A stretch of DNA of 64,000 nucleotides from Marinobacter sp. S0848L (GTDB taxonomy: Bacteria > Pseudomonadota > Gammaproteobacteria > Pseudomonadales > Oleiphilaceae): the NCBI RefSeq assembly GCF_023016065.1, contig NZ_JALKAQ010000001.1:248001-312000 (forward strand). The letters are read 5' to 3'. This document shows positions 55,612 to 64,000 of the stretch, piece by piece. Position 1 is the first letter of the stretch; the number at the start of each line of letters is the position of its first letter. The notes beneath the pieces are model-generated. The model had not been told where the DNA came from. It saw only the letters and a list, made by a program, of their open reading frames with translations, and searched no databases. The position numbers and the translations under genes were made by a program.

Positions 55612-56283
55612 ATGAGACCCTCTATGGCTGAAACACCTGCAAGCATTCTTTTGATTGATGATCACCCGCTGTTACGCCGGGGCATCAAACAGTTAATCGA
55701 GCTGGAACCCGACATGAACGTAGCCGGTGAAGCCAACAGCGGCGCTGAAGGTATTGAACTGGCGTTAAAAATAGAGCCGGATCTGATCCTTATGGATCTG
55801 AACATGCCGGAAATGGATGGCATTGAGGCTCTGAGAAAACTGCGTGAACACAACATCAGTTCCCGCATCATCATGTTTACCGTATCGGATCAGGAAGACG
55901 ACGTGGTGGCCGCTTTACGTGCCGGTGCCGATGGTTACTTGCTGAAAGACATGGAGCCCGAAGATATGATCGCCCAACTGCACCAGGCTGCGGTTGGTAA
56001 ACTGGTGATCAGCGATCGTCTGACCACTCTGCTCGCAGAAGCTTTGCGTTCAAACAAACCGCATAAGTCGTCTCGCCCGGACTACGACAGCCTGACACCA
56101 CGCGAAAAAGACATCCTCAAGCTGATCGCTGAAGGCCTGTCAAACAAAATGATTGGCCGCAAACTGGACATCAGCGACGGCACCGTAAAAGTGCACGTGA
56201 AACACCTGCTAAAGAAACTGAACCTGCGCTCTCGCGTGGAAGTTGCCGTGTGGGCTGTCGAAGAAGGTTTGCACCGGGGCTGA
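55612..56283 (+). CDS. narL: NarL-type response regulator
   Basis: 223 residues; ATG 55612 or 55624, neither with a strong ribosome site. Receiver domain with [18 protein letters not shown] and phospho-Asp in [14 protein letters not shown]-terminal LuxR-type helix-turn-helix [25 protein letters not shown]. Partner of NarX. Controls genes of nitrate and denitrification metabolism. Confidence 0.93.
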   Translation: MRPSMAETPASILLIDDHPLLRRGIKQLIELEPDMNVAGEANSGAEGIELALKIEPDLILMDLNMPEMDGIEALRKLREHNISSRIIMFTVSDQEDDVVAALRAGADGYLLKDMEPEDMIAQLHQAAVGKLVISDRLTTLLAEALRSNKPHKSSRPDYDSLTPREKDILKLIAEGLSNKMIGRKLDISDGTVKVHVKHLLKKLNLRSRVEVAVWAVEEGLHRG

Positions 56284-56293
56284 GTTATATCAA
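56280..56293. promoter_or_regulatory. Fnr/Dnr-type box upstream of ubiT
   Basis: CTGAG-TTAT-ATCAA, right half perfect, left half 3 of 5. It overlaps the narL stop and lies 60 bases before ubiT. Confidence 0.4.
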
Positions 56294-56352
56294 ATCGATC
56301 AGGCACGTGTTCGGATATTCTGCACCGGTCAAATCTACCGATGGAGTTCGAC

Positions 56353-56859
56353 ATGCGCCTGAGCCTGCCCCGGTTCCCTACCCCTTCAAGTTTACCGCCA
56401 CTCCCGGCGCGCGACTTGGTCGCGTTAGTTCAGGAATATCTGCCCTCTCCCAGCCCCCTGCTCGGTGCCGTCGACAACGCTATTCCAGTGCCAATCAAAC
56501 AACTGGTTGCTGAAGCGCCGCTGAACCGGCTGTTCGCCGATGCGATAGCAGAGGGGGAATTTGATGAGTTTGAAGGCCGACGAATTCGCCTTGAAATAAA
56601 CGGGGGGCAACCGGGTATCACCCTTGGGTTCTGGGCAGGCCGTCTGCGTGTCATCGATGGTGCTGGCGAAGCCACCATTCGCGGCTCAATTTCCGCGTTC
56701 AGAACCTTGGCCGAACGAAAGCAGGACCCAGACCAACTGTTCTTCCAACGTCGTTTGGTGATTGAAGGGGACACCGAACTGGGGCTTGCGCTGAAAAACC
56801 TGCTCGACAGCCTGGAGTGGAACCTGCGGCTGCGGGAGCTTCTGTTGCGAACACGCTAA
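56353..56859 (+). CDS. ubiT: UbiT, SCP2-domain factor for O2-independent ubiquinone synthesis
   Basis: 168 residues from ATG 56353 (GGAG six bases upstream). The C-terminal FFQRRLVIEGDTELGLALKN and LDSLEW match E. coli YhbT/UbiT closely. UbiT carries the hydrophobic intermediates for the UbiU-UbiV hydroxylase in anaerobic ubiquinone synthesis. Its partners ubiU and ubiV are 2.3-4.7 kb away in this window. Its last four bases overlap the convergent lldD-like gene. Confidence 0.88.
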   Translation: MRLSLPRFPTPSSLPPLPARDLVALVQEYLPSPSPLLGAVDNAIPVPIKQLVAEAPLNRLFADAIAEGEFDEFEGRRIRLEINGGQPGITLGFWAGRLRVIDGAGEATIRGSISAFRTLAERKQDPDQLFFQRRLVIEGDTELGLALKNLLDSLEWNLRLRELLLRTR

Positions 56860-58034
56860 ACACCGCTCACCGACTGCACTTCGGTCGGCGACAGTAAATC
56901 TGAACGGCTGAGTTGACTGATCGACGTTTTGCCCATGAGTGACAGGGTAAGTTCGGTTTCCAGCCGGATATTGTGCAACAGGTTTTCGACTGCGTTCTGC
57001 CCGCCGGCTGCCAGCGCATACCCCCACGGCCGCCCCATCAAACAACCATCCGCACCCAGACACAACGCACGCACCAGATCCTGCCCGGTTTGAACACCAC
57101 CATCGACCAACACCTGGCATTTGCCCTCAACCGCTTCGGCTATCGTCGGCAACACATTCAAACTGGCCGGCGCGCCTTCCAGTTGTCGACCTCCGTGATT
57201 GGAAACCACAATGGCATCGGCACCAACCCCAATGGCCGCGCGCGCATCGTCGCTTTCCATAATGCCTTTTATAACCAACTTACCGGGCCAGTTTTCGCGA
57301 ATCCAACCCAGATCATGCCAAGTCACCGAAGGATCAAACTGGCTTTCTACCCACGCCTTGAAATCCTCCGGTTTGCGGCCGGATGGCACCACACTAGCGA
57401 GATTGCCGAAAGTCAGCGGTTTTCCGCCGATGGCAACATCGGCCAACCAACGGGGATGGCTCACTAAATCCAGAGCTTTACGGAGTTTTGCGGGCACCGA
57501 CAGATTGCCATTCATGCCGTTCCGGACATCACGATAACGCAGCCCAAGGCGCGCCAAATCTACCGTAAATACCAACGTTTTAAAGCCCGCTTGCCAGGCA
57601 CGGGCCAGCAAGTCTGCGGAGAAGCCCCGGTCTTTCAACACATAGAGCTGAAACCAGAGGTTGGCATTCGGAGCCTCCCGAGCCACTTCTTCCACTGAAC
57701 AAATGCCCACGGTACTTAAACAAAAAGGGATGCCTGCACTCGCACCTGCCTTGGCCGCCTGAGCCTCTCCGCGCTTGGCTAACATACCGGATAACCCCAT
57801 CGGCGCCATGACCAAAGGCAAGCTGACTGGCGCGCCGACTAACTCCGTAGCGGTATCAACCTGAGCAACATCGGTCATTACCCGCTGGCGAAAATACCAT
57901 TGGTTATAGGCCCGGCGGTTGTCCGCCAAAGTCTGTTCAGAGAAGGCACCGCCGTCGAGATAATCAAACAGCATGCGCGGTAGCTTTCGCCTGGCCAACA
58001 AGCGATAGTCAGAAACAGATGCGGGAGCGAGCAT
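56856..58034 (-). CDS. lldD: FMN-dependent L-lactate dehydrogenase/2-hydroxyacid oxidase (LldD-like)
   Basis: 392 residues from ATG 58034; GTG 58043 is also in frame. TIM-barrel FMN enzyme: SVSDYRLLARRKLPRMLFDY at the N-terminus, PLVMAPMGLSG, FQLYVLKDR, the active-site block VVSNHGGRQLEGAPASL and the C-terminal VLVDGGVQTGQDLVRAL and GADGCLMGRP. It oxidises L-lactate or a related acid and feeds quinones. L-lactate is the best guess, but mandelate and glycolate enzymes look similar. Confidence 0.85.
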   Translation of the reverse strand: MLAPASVSDYRLLARRKLPRMLFDYLDGGAFSEQTLADNRRAYNQWYFRQRVMTDVAQVDTATELVGAPVSLPLVMAPMGLSGMLAKRGEAQAAKAGASAGIPFCLSTVGICSVEEVAREAPNANLWFQLYVLKDRGFSADLLARAWQAGFKTLVFTVDLARLGLRYRDVRNGMNGNLSVPAKLRKALDLVSHPRWLADVAIGGKPLTFGNLASVVPSGRKPEDFKAWVESQFDPSVTWHDLGWIRENWPGKLVIKGIMESDDARAAIGVGADAIVVSNHGGRQLEGAPASLNVLPTIAEAVEGKCQVLVDGGVQTGQDLVRALCLGADGCLMGRPWGYALAAGGQNAVENLLHNIRLETELTLSLMGKTSISQLSRSDLLSPTEVQSVSGV

Positions 58035-58089
58035 GGCTGGCACTCTTATTATTGGGATTACAGTCCGTTGTTTTTAGTAGAGATAACGC

Positions 58090-58452
58090 TTACAGCTTAT
58101 CTTCTTGCACAAAGGCTTTCAGAGCAACCGCATTATTGTGCTCGGTGTCTTTTGCAGCAAAGACTAAAGTGATGCGTTTCTGTTCCGCCAGCAGGTTTTT
58201 AAAGGTTTTAAGATCATCAGAGGCTTCGTCTGCCTTTAACTCTTTGAGGTAACGCTTTTGAAATTCGTCCCATTTGTCGGGATCGTGATCGAACCATTTC
58301 CGCAGCTCGGTAGACGGTGACAGTCCTTTTAACCAATGGGCAATGTCCGCATCCTCTTTCGAGACACCTCGCGGCCAGATACGGTCAACCAGAATTCGTG
58401 GGCCGTCTGAGCGAGCAGCTGCGTCGTAGGCTCTTTTTAGTCGAATATCCAT
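58090..58452 (-). CDS. DUF488 family protein
   Basis: 120 residues from ATG 58452 (GGAG six bases upstream). Conserved RILVDRIWPRGVSKEDA, WLKGLSPSTELRKWFDHDP, KWDEFQKRYLKEL and ITLVFAAKDTEHNNA define the small DUF488 group. Function unknown. Between 58453 and 58656 I see nothing but a weak hairpin, GCTGA/TCAGC (58550-58565). Confidence 0.88.
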   Translation of the reverse strand: MDIRLKRAYDAAARSDGPRILVDRIWPRGVSKEDADIAHWLKGLSPSTELRKWFDHDPDKWDEFQKRYLKELKADEASDDLKTFKNLLAEQKRITLVFAAKDTEHNNAVALKAFVQEDKL

Positions 58453-58656
58453 AACAGGCTCCAAACTAAAAACACAGCCCAGAGACTACTCCGTGCGCCG
58501 CCTTGTTTCAAAATTCGCCCCGAACCGCACAACCCCAAGACTGGCCCAAGCTGACTATTATCAGCCTACCCGTTCTGATAGATTTCAAGCTTTAAGAACG
58601 CATAACAACCTACCTCGCCACGATGCCCTCATGGCCCCATGCAAGGACTGAGTTCA

Positions 58657-59103
58657 ATGAGTCTGGCCGAAAAGCTTTGTCTCACCGCCGCTTTTATCTT
58701 TTTTATGACAGGGTTATTAACCGGCATCTGGAAATACTGGTGCATGGCCACCAGCCCGAAAGCCGCCGCGCCAAGATACGTGGACATCGCGCACCGTAGC
58801 TCGCTGATGTACAGCTTTGCCGCCCTGCTACTGGGGTGGTTCGCCAGTTATAGCGTGTATGCAGATTGGGTGAATACTCTGGCAGCTCTTGGCGCTCTGG
58901 GCTTTTTCAGTTTGGCCATTGGCACCTACATCATTCACGGCATTTTAAGAGACACCAGCAACCAACTGCGCAAGCCCCACAAACTGGGCCAATCAACCCT
59001 GCCGGGGTGGCTGGTTCACGGCTTCATGATTGCATTGGTTGTTGCCGAAGTGGGTGGGTCGTTCGTGCTGGGCTCCGGTGCTCTGCTCGGGGTCTGGCAA
59101 TAA
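58657..59103 (+). CDS. Small integral membrane protein of unknown function
   Basis: 148 residues from ATG 58657 (AAGGA nine bases upstream; ATG 58639 is also in frame). Four membrane helices (about 8-28, 50-72, 78-100, 122-145) with histidines at helix edges: AHRSSLMYSF and TYIIHGILRDTSNQL. Histidines in that position could bind heme, but no family is recognised. Convergent with ubiV. Confidence 0.7.
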   Translation: MSLAEKLCLTAAFIFFMTGLLTGIWKYWCMATSPKAAAPRYVDIAHRSSLMYSFAALLLGWFASYSVYADWVNTLAALGALGFFSLAIGTYIIHGILRDTSNQLRKPHKLGQSTLPGWLVHGFMIALVVAEVGGSFVLGSGALLGVWQ

Positions 59104-59129
59104 AGCCAGCCCCTGTAGTAAAGGCTGCG

Positions 59130-60023
59130 TCAGCGTCTGACCTGATCCATGCCGGGGCGCCCGTACCAGTAACCATCGCAGGGCGGCGCTTCCACCAGCT
59201 GCAACGGATCCGTGTCTGGCATCCCGCCTCGCCGAACCTGATCGAAACGCTTCACAACCTCATCCATTCCTTGATGTTCCGGGCTCAACCGAACCGTTGA
59301 CACCCCCATCCGCTCCATCTCGGGCAGTTCCCGCATCAGGTCGTAGCGTGCCCCGGACAGTGTGGAAATGCCGTTCAAACGGAAGAGCTCCTGACTCTCT
59401 CGGGAGCGCAGCTCCATGCCATCCGGGTGTTCCAGGCACCGAAATTCGCAGTTGTCTTTCGGCAAGTTGTAATGCCGTGCCGTAAAGCATCGAGACGACC
59501 AAGCTAATGGCAGGAACCCCCACGAGAAGACTTCCGCAGGTAAATCCAGCCCTTCCTGCTCCAGCTCACAAATCAGTTCGCCCAGTGTGTCCCGGCCTAA
59601 TTCAACCGGCAGATTCCAACCTTGCAGGCCCTGATTGGCCAGAATCTTCAACGTGGCCGTGTTGTAGATATTCATGGAAGGCCCGGTGACAAACGGTATG
59701 CGATTCCGAACCGCCACCTGCAAGGCGCTTTGGTCATTGGCTTCCACCATGAATTCGCCCTGCTCGCAAAATCGGCGTAGCCGTCTCAAGTCGGCTTCGG
59801 ACTCAATCAGCGTCAGGGTTGAGAGCACCACGTCTTTGCCGCAGGCTTTTAAATCCCTGGCAAGATCAATCCAGTCATCCGGTTTCAGTTCTCGCCGTCG
59901 GGAGCAAACGACTTCCCCCAGATAAATCGTATCAACCGGCCATTCCGCCGCCTTGGCATAAAAATCAAAGACACTTTGCTTGGACCAAAACCAAAGAATC
60001 GGGCCCAGAGATAGTTTCATCAT
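59130..60023 (-). CDS. ubiV: UbiV, O2-independent ubiquinone hydroxylation protein
   Basis: 297 residues from ATG 60023 (AGGGG upstream). U32-family fold; [12 protein letters not shown] and [13 protein letters not shown] match E. coli UbiV (YhbV). The cluster cysteines are in EVVCSRRRE and [19 protein letters not shown]. With UbiU it forms a 4Fe-4S heterodimer that hydroxylates ubiquinone precursors without O2. It starts 12 bases after ubiU. Confidence 0.93.
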   Translation of the reverse strand: MMKLSLGPILWFWSKQSVFDFYAKAAEWPVDTIYLGEVVCSRRRELKPDDWIDLARDLKACGKDVVLSTLTLIESEADLRRLRRFCEQGEFMVEANDQSALQVAVRNRIPFVTGPSMNIYNTATLKILANQGLQGWNLPVELGRDTLGELICELEQEGLDLPAEVFSWGFLPLAWSSRCFTARHYNLPKDNCEFRCLEHPDGMELRSRESQELFRLNGISTLSGARYDLMRELPEMERMGVSTVRLSPEHQGMDEVVKRFDQVRRGGMPDTDPLQLVEAPPCDGYWYGRPGMDQVRR

Positions 60024-60035
60024 AATCACAGCCCC

Positions 60036-61031
60036 TCATTTCCATTTTCGATGGTAAGCACCAATGGTGGTCAAGCCTCCTTCGGAAAGGCCAGACAAAG
60101 TATTGCGCCATGCAGGGTCAACCGTAAACATATCGGGGTGTGTATCCAGCCCATCTAAAGCCTGGCGCCAGGTACGGGCCACATCGGCAATGTAAGCCGG
60201 GCTGCGTTGCCGCCCTTCGATTTTGACCGCGCTGATGCCCAACGTCTTCAAGTCGGGCAGCAAATCCATGGTATTGAGGCTGACCGGCTCTTCGATGGCA
60301 TGGTAGACACTGCCTTCAACGTCAAACCGGCCCTTACACAACGTCGGGTAGCCGGCCGATTCGCCCGGGCCATAACGGTCAATCAAAACGTCGTTGAGCC
60401 GCGATTCCAGGCCTTCACCGGTTTCTTGCCAACGCACCGCTTTGGCAGGCGAACAAGCACCGCGGGTGTTGGGAGATTCATCGGTCAGGTAGGACGACAG
60501 ATAGCAGCGCCCTTCTGCCATGATGCACAGACTGCCAAAGGCAAAAACTTCCAGTTCAACAGGGCTATGCTTAGCCACGCCCCGAACCTGATCCAGCGAG
60601 AGAACCCGAGGCAACACCGCTCGGCGGATATCGAAATTGTCTTTATAAAACGAAAGCGCTTCGTAACTGGTGGCAGAGCCCTGAACCGAAAGGTGCCGTG
60701 GTATGTGCGGGTATTTATTCGCGGCGTAGTCCAGCAACCCCATATCCGCCAGGATTATGGCATCCACCCCCAGACTGGCCGCGCGATCCACAGCCGATTT
60801 CCACTGCTCCCACCCATCGGGTTGGGGATACGTGTTGATTGCGCAAAAAACTCTGCTACCTTTCGAATGAGCGTATTCGATTCCTTCACCGGCACGCTTG
60901 TCGTTAAAGTTAAGGCCGGCGAATTGGCGAGCGTTGGTGCTGTCTCGGAAACCGAGATACACCGCATCTGCGCCATGATCCACTGCGGTTTTCAGAGCGG
61001 GCAGACTTCCGGCGGGGCAGACAAGTTCCAT
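60036..61031 (-). CDS. ubiU: UbiU, O2-independent ubiquinone hydroxylation protein
   Basis: 331 residues from ATG 61031 (MELVCPAGSLPALK, GGAG seven bases upstream), the usual UbiU start. GADAVYLGFRDSTNARQFAG, the U32 block EVFAFGSLCIMAEGRCYLSS, GACSPAKAVRW and YPTLCKGRF carry the four cluster cysteines. Near-identical pattern to E. coli YhbU. Operon with ubiV; a Fnr-type box lies 57 bases upstream. Confidence 0.95.
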   Translation of the reverse strand: MELVCPAGSLPALKTAVDHGADAVYLGFRDSTNARQFAGLNFNDKRAGEGIEYAHSKGSRVFCAINTYPQPDGWEQWKSAVDRAASLGVDAIILADMGLLDYAANKYPHIPRHLSVQGSATSYEALSFYKDNFDIRRAVLPRVLSLDQVRGVAKHSPVELEVFAFGSLCIMAEGRCYLSSYLTDESPNTRGACSPAKAVRWQETGEGLESRLNDVLIDRYGPGESAGYPTLCKGRFDVEGSVYHAIEEPVSLNTMDLLPDLKTLGISAVKIEGRQRSPAYIADVARTWRQALDGLDTHPDMFTVDPAWRNTLSGLSEGGLTTIGAYHRKWK

Positions 61032-61087
61032 GGCTTTCTCCACTGAAAAACGTTTCGGCACAGTAGCGTCGCATCCGCGAAATCACC

Positions 61088-61101
61088 TTGACCGATATCA
61101 G
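61088..61101. promoter_or_regulatory. Fnr/Dnr-type box upstream of ubiU
   Basis: TTGAC-CGAT-ATCAG, eight of ten positions of TTGAT-N4-ATCAA, 57 bases before ubiU. E. coli ubiUV is Fnr-activated, which makes this site plausible. Confidence 0.45.
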
Positions 61102-61114
61102 CGAGCCCCGCGGA

Positions 61115-61132
61115 GTACGTAAAGGTACGTAC
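61115..61132. promoter_or_regulatory. Perfect inverted repeat in the ubiU / GGDEF-EAL divergent gap
   Basis: GTACGTA-AAGG-TACGTAC, 18 bp. Likely an operator for one or both promoters; the regulator is unknown. ACCGATATC (61091-61099) and GATATCGGT (61163-61171) form a second, wider inverted pair around it. Confidence 0.5.
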
Positions 61133-61270
61133 AAGAGATCGGTTAATACCAAAGATATCCACGATATCGGTGACCCGAATCGACTGAATCCGTACCATTA
61201 ACCACAAATTAAAAATGGTTATTGAAACAACTGTCACGTAATTCACGTTGGGCTCAGGGTATCCGGATAC

Positions 61271-63997
61271 ATGTTCTTCAGACACTGCATTGAAAAGGCG
61301 ATCCGGCGGTTCGACAAACTCCCCTTGGCGACCCGTGCCTTTCTGACGTTTACACCGTTGTTTATCGCCGTGGCGTGGTTATCGCTGACCAATGGTTTAG
61401 CGCTTTATCAAAGCGCTCAAAGGCTTGCCGCGCTTGAGGAAGATACCCAACACGCTGTAGATGCTGGCTTTTTGGTGAGTGCACTGCAAAACGAACGTGC
61501 CGCAAGCAGCGTCTATGTTGCAAGCGGAGGAAAACTTCACACCGAGAAAGTGATAGAAGCGCGCACAATTACAGACCAGAAGCTGGTGACGCTTAAAGCC
61601 GCTCTGGCTGAGCCCGGCCATTCCTCAGCGGAATCGAATTTTAAAGACAGCCTACAACGCCGGGCGAAAGCGCTGGCACTCTTGCCAGGCTTCCGGCAGC
61701 GCATCGATTCACTGAGCATTTCCAGCAGCGAGGTCCGTAACTACTTAACGCACCACGTTGACGCGCTGAACGAACTGATCAGCCACCTTTCAGAACAAAC
61801 CAGCTTGAATCACGTTGGCCGGAAACTGCGGGCTTACTTCCTTGTCAGCCGATTAAAAGAGCTTGCCGGGCGAGAGCGTGTGCTTATTTCTGGCGCCCTG
61901 ATCAGTCATTCAATTAACGAGAGTCAGTTTCAAGAGCTAATCTTTAACGCAGGGCGTCAGTTCAGCGCTCGCATGATGCTGGATACACAAACGGATTCGA
62001 GCGAGAGCCTGCAAGCGCTTTCCATTACTCCTGAAAGCCTACAATTCCGCGATCAACTGATCAAAGCACCGGACAAGACCGCTGTTTTGAAAAGCGCATC
62101 ACTGCAGGATTGGATTAGCCACCAAAACAAGCGTATCGCCAATCTCAGCAAAACCGAATCCGCACTCGCGCAGGATATTCTCCAGGAAACATCACGCATG
62201 CGCGCCAATGCTCAGCGGCATTTGTGGCGCTACATTATCTTGTCGCCGCTAATTTTGGTGGGCAGTCTGGGCTTTGCGTATCTGGTATTCCGGCACATCA
62301 AAACCCAACTGCAACTCGCTGAAGCAATCTTCGATCACAGCCATGACCGAGTGACGATCGCGGATCGAAACGCCAACATCGTTGAGGTAAACAAAGCCTT
62401 TACCGACATTACCGGCTACACCCGGCGCGAGGTTCTGGGCAAAAACTCCCGGATTCTGCAGTCCGGGCGGCAAGACAAGGCTTTTTACAAGCGCCTGTGG
62501 GAACAACTAACACGCACCGGCAGCTGGCAAGGCGAAATATGGAACCGCCGGAAAAACGGTGAGTTTTACGCAGAATGGACCACCATCAGTGCCGTTAAAA
62601 GCCGAAAAGGCATCACAGATTATTATGTATCGGTGTCTTCAGACATCACGGAAAGAGCCCGGCAACACGAGGCACAACTGGAGTTCAGCGCCTACCACGA
62701 CCCCCTTACCAAGTTGCCCAACGAGGCCCTGATTCGAGATCGCCTGAGGCACGCCCTGAATCTATCGTCACACAGAGGAAAAGGAGTGGTTGTGGCGGCG
62801 CTGGATATCGACCATTTCAGACAGATCAACGAACGCCATGGCCACCATGTGGGCGACCAGTTGCTCGAGATCGTTGGCGAACGCTTGCTGGCCAATTTAC
62901 GCGAGGTCGATTCCCTGGCACGTACCGGCGGCGATGAATTCCTGCTGGTGTTGGAATCCGTTAGTAACATTACACTGGTCGGTCAGATTCTTGAGCGTGT
63001 CCAGAATGATCTTGCCAAACCCATCAACCTCGACGGTCAGTCAATTTCGGTGGGAAGCAGCATTGGCGCCACCTACTTTCCGGAAGACAGCTCTGACGGC
63101 GACGCCCTCATCCGTCATGCCACTCAAGCTCTGCATGATGCAAAGCGAAACGGTCGCGGGCGCTTGATCTGGTTTGACTCTGAAAAAGAGCGAAGCGAAA
63201 GCGCCTTATCCAATCTCTTAGAACAGCTAGAGAATGCACTGGAAAACGATGAACTCATTTTGCACTTCCAGCCCAAGGTCAATATGCAAACCGGTGACGT
63301 GCTTGGTTTCGAGGCCCTGCTCCGGTGGCAAGACCCCAACCGGGGATTGGTACCGCCCGGGGAGTTTCTTCCTCACATTGAGCAGCATCCGATTTCCATC
63401 ACCGTGGGCAATTGGGTCATTCAAACGGCTATTGCCCAGATCGAACGTTGGAAGTCCGAGGGCATACGCACCTCCGTTAGCGTAAACATCAATTCTTTGC
63501 AGTTGCTGGCTCCGAACTTCGTGCCGCTACTGGAAGAGCAGATTCAAAGCCATCCGGGGTTTGACCCCGCAGGTCTCGAGCTCGAGATTCTGGAAAGCGC
63601 CGCAATCAACGACATTCAGCTTGCCAGCAATGTGCTTGAGCAGTGCCGGGCACTGGGCATTCGCGCCTCATTGGATGATTTCGGGACGGGCTATGCGTCG
63701 TTGAATTATTTGAAGCAGCTTCCGGCTGAAACCCTGAAAATCGACCAGTGCTTTGTCCGCGACATGCAGCATGAGGCGGGTAGCAAAGCGATCGTACGAG
63801 GCATTATCGGGCTGGCGGATGCGTTTGGATTTCAGGTCATTGCAGAAGGGATAGAAACCGAGGAACAGGGTAAAGAACTGGTCGCACTCGGTTGCCTTGC
63901 CGGACAAGGCTTCGGTATTGGCCGGCCCATGCCTGCTGCGCAGGTTCGCGAATGGCTGGCACGCTGGCACAGCGCTCAAAGCTGGTTTGATAAATAG
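61271..63997 (+). CDS. NIT-PAS-GGDEF-EAL c-di-GMP protein
   Basis: 908 residues, complete in the window. Two membrane helices (about 28-48 and 318-340) flank a periplasmic nitrate/nitrite-sensing (NIT) domain with the typical LQNERAASSVYVASGG near residue 72. Then PAS (about 350-465, with ITGYTRREVLGKNSRILQSG), GGDEF (about 490-635) with intact ARTGGDEFLLVLE and REVD inhibitory site, and EAL (about 655-895) with GFEALLRW, SLDDFGTGYASL and VIAEGIET. Both catalytic sets look complete, so it may make and break c-di-GMP. It is divergent from ubiUV. Confidence 0.92.
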   Translation: MFFRHCIEKAIRRFDKLPLATRAFLTFTPLFIAVAWLSLTNGLALYQSAQRLAALEEDTQHAVDAGFLVSALQNERAASSVYVASGGKLHTEKVIEARTITDQKLVTLKAALAEPGHSSAESNFKDSLQRRAKALALLPGFRQRIDSLSISSSEVRNYLTHHVDALNELISHLSEQTSLNHVGRKLRAYFLVSRLKELAGRERVLISGALISHSINESQFQELIFNAGRQFSARMMLDTQTDSSESLQALSITPESLQFRDQLIKAPDKTAVLKSASLQDWISHQNKRIANLSKTESALAQDILQETSRMRANAQRHLWRYIILSPLILVGSLGFAYLVFRHIKTQLQLAEAIFDHSHDRVTIADRNANIVEVNKAFTDITGYTRREVLGKNSRILQSGRQDKAFYKRLWEQLTRTGSWQGEIWNRRKNGEFYAEWTTISAVKSRKGITDYYVSVSSDITERARQHEAQLEFSAYHDPLTKLPNEALIRDRLRHALNLSSHRGKGVVVAALDIDHFRQINERHGHHVGDQLLEIVGERLLANLREVDSLARTGGDEFLLVLESVSNITLVGQILERVQNDLAKPINLDGQSISVGSSIGATYFPEDSSDGDALIRHATQALHDAKRNGRGRLIWFDSEKERSESALSNLLEQLENALENDELILHFQPKVNMQTGDVLGFEALLRWQDPNRGLVPPGEFLPHIEQHPISITVGNWVIQTAIAQIERWKSEGIRTSVSVNINSLQLLAPNFVPLLEEQIQSHPGFDPAGLELEILESAAINDIQLASNVLEQCRALGIRASLDDFGTGYASLNYLKQLPAETLKIDQCFVRDMQHEAGSKAIVRGIIGLADAFGFQVIAEGIETEEQGKELVALGCLAGQGFGIGRPMPAAQVREWLARWHSAQSWFDK

Positions 63998-64000
63998 TGG

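Overview
The window looks like a chromosomal piece of a marine gammaproteobacterium close to Marinobacter. The basis is inference from gene content and protein resemblance: a wax ester synthase, OvoA, a complete nos cluster, a DesT-DesC-DesB desaturase locus, NarXL and UbiTUV. No rRNA, tRNA, CRISPR array, prophage or transposase gene was seen. Nearly every base lies in or next to a recognisable gene.

Layout. 0-5 kb: the end of an MFS exporter, then a tight four-gene operon (DUF3348, DUF802, OmpA/MotB-like, DUF2894). Its middle two proteins have the architecture of an ion-driven MotA/MotB- or ZorA/ZorB-type motor. A hemerythrin-like protein and a DksA-like zinc finger follow. 5.6-11.1 kb: the minus-strand sugar phosphate operon tkt-epd-pgk-fba. 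11.2-16 kb: the SAM cycle (sahR, metK, ahcY, metF) with two matching SahR-type operators. 16-18.5 kb: a polar amino acid ABC transporter. 18.5-28.5 kb: ovoA, bioA with a probable BirA operator, rsmE, and membrane and signalling genes. 28.5-34.2 kb: tpm and the prkA-yeaH-spoVR stress operon. 34.3-38.8 kb: lipid genes (wax ester synthase, desT, desC, desB) with three operator-like sites. 38.8-64 kb: a region for anaerobic respiration and signalling. It holds a diguanylate cyclase, an autoregulated nsrR operon, moaA, the nitrous oxide reductase cluster nosR-Z-D-F-Y-L, dnr, an MFS protein related to NarK, narXL, ubiT, an lldD-like oxidase, ubiV-ubiU and a NIT-PAS-GGDEF-EAL protein. Several degenerate Fnr/Dnr-type boxes sit in its promoters.

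How the parts fit. Dnr and NsrR would sense nitric oxide. NarXL and perhaps the NIT-domain GGDEF-EAL protein would sense nitrate or nitrite. NosRZDFYL reduces N2O, and UbiTUV makes ubiquinone without oxygen to feed that respiration.

The most unusual structure is a family of three 107-117 bp intergenic elements (6730-6837, 43092-43198, 47021-47137). Each has a conserved core able to form two small hairpins, closed by a long stem. The stem sequence differs from copy to copy, yet both arms always match each other. The elements also sit inside DNA with strong keto (G+T) strand asymmetry whose direction follows the orientation of the element. Around the copy at 43.1 kb this gives the two neighbouring genes opposite third-position codon bias. 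I know of no described mechanism for this.
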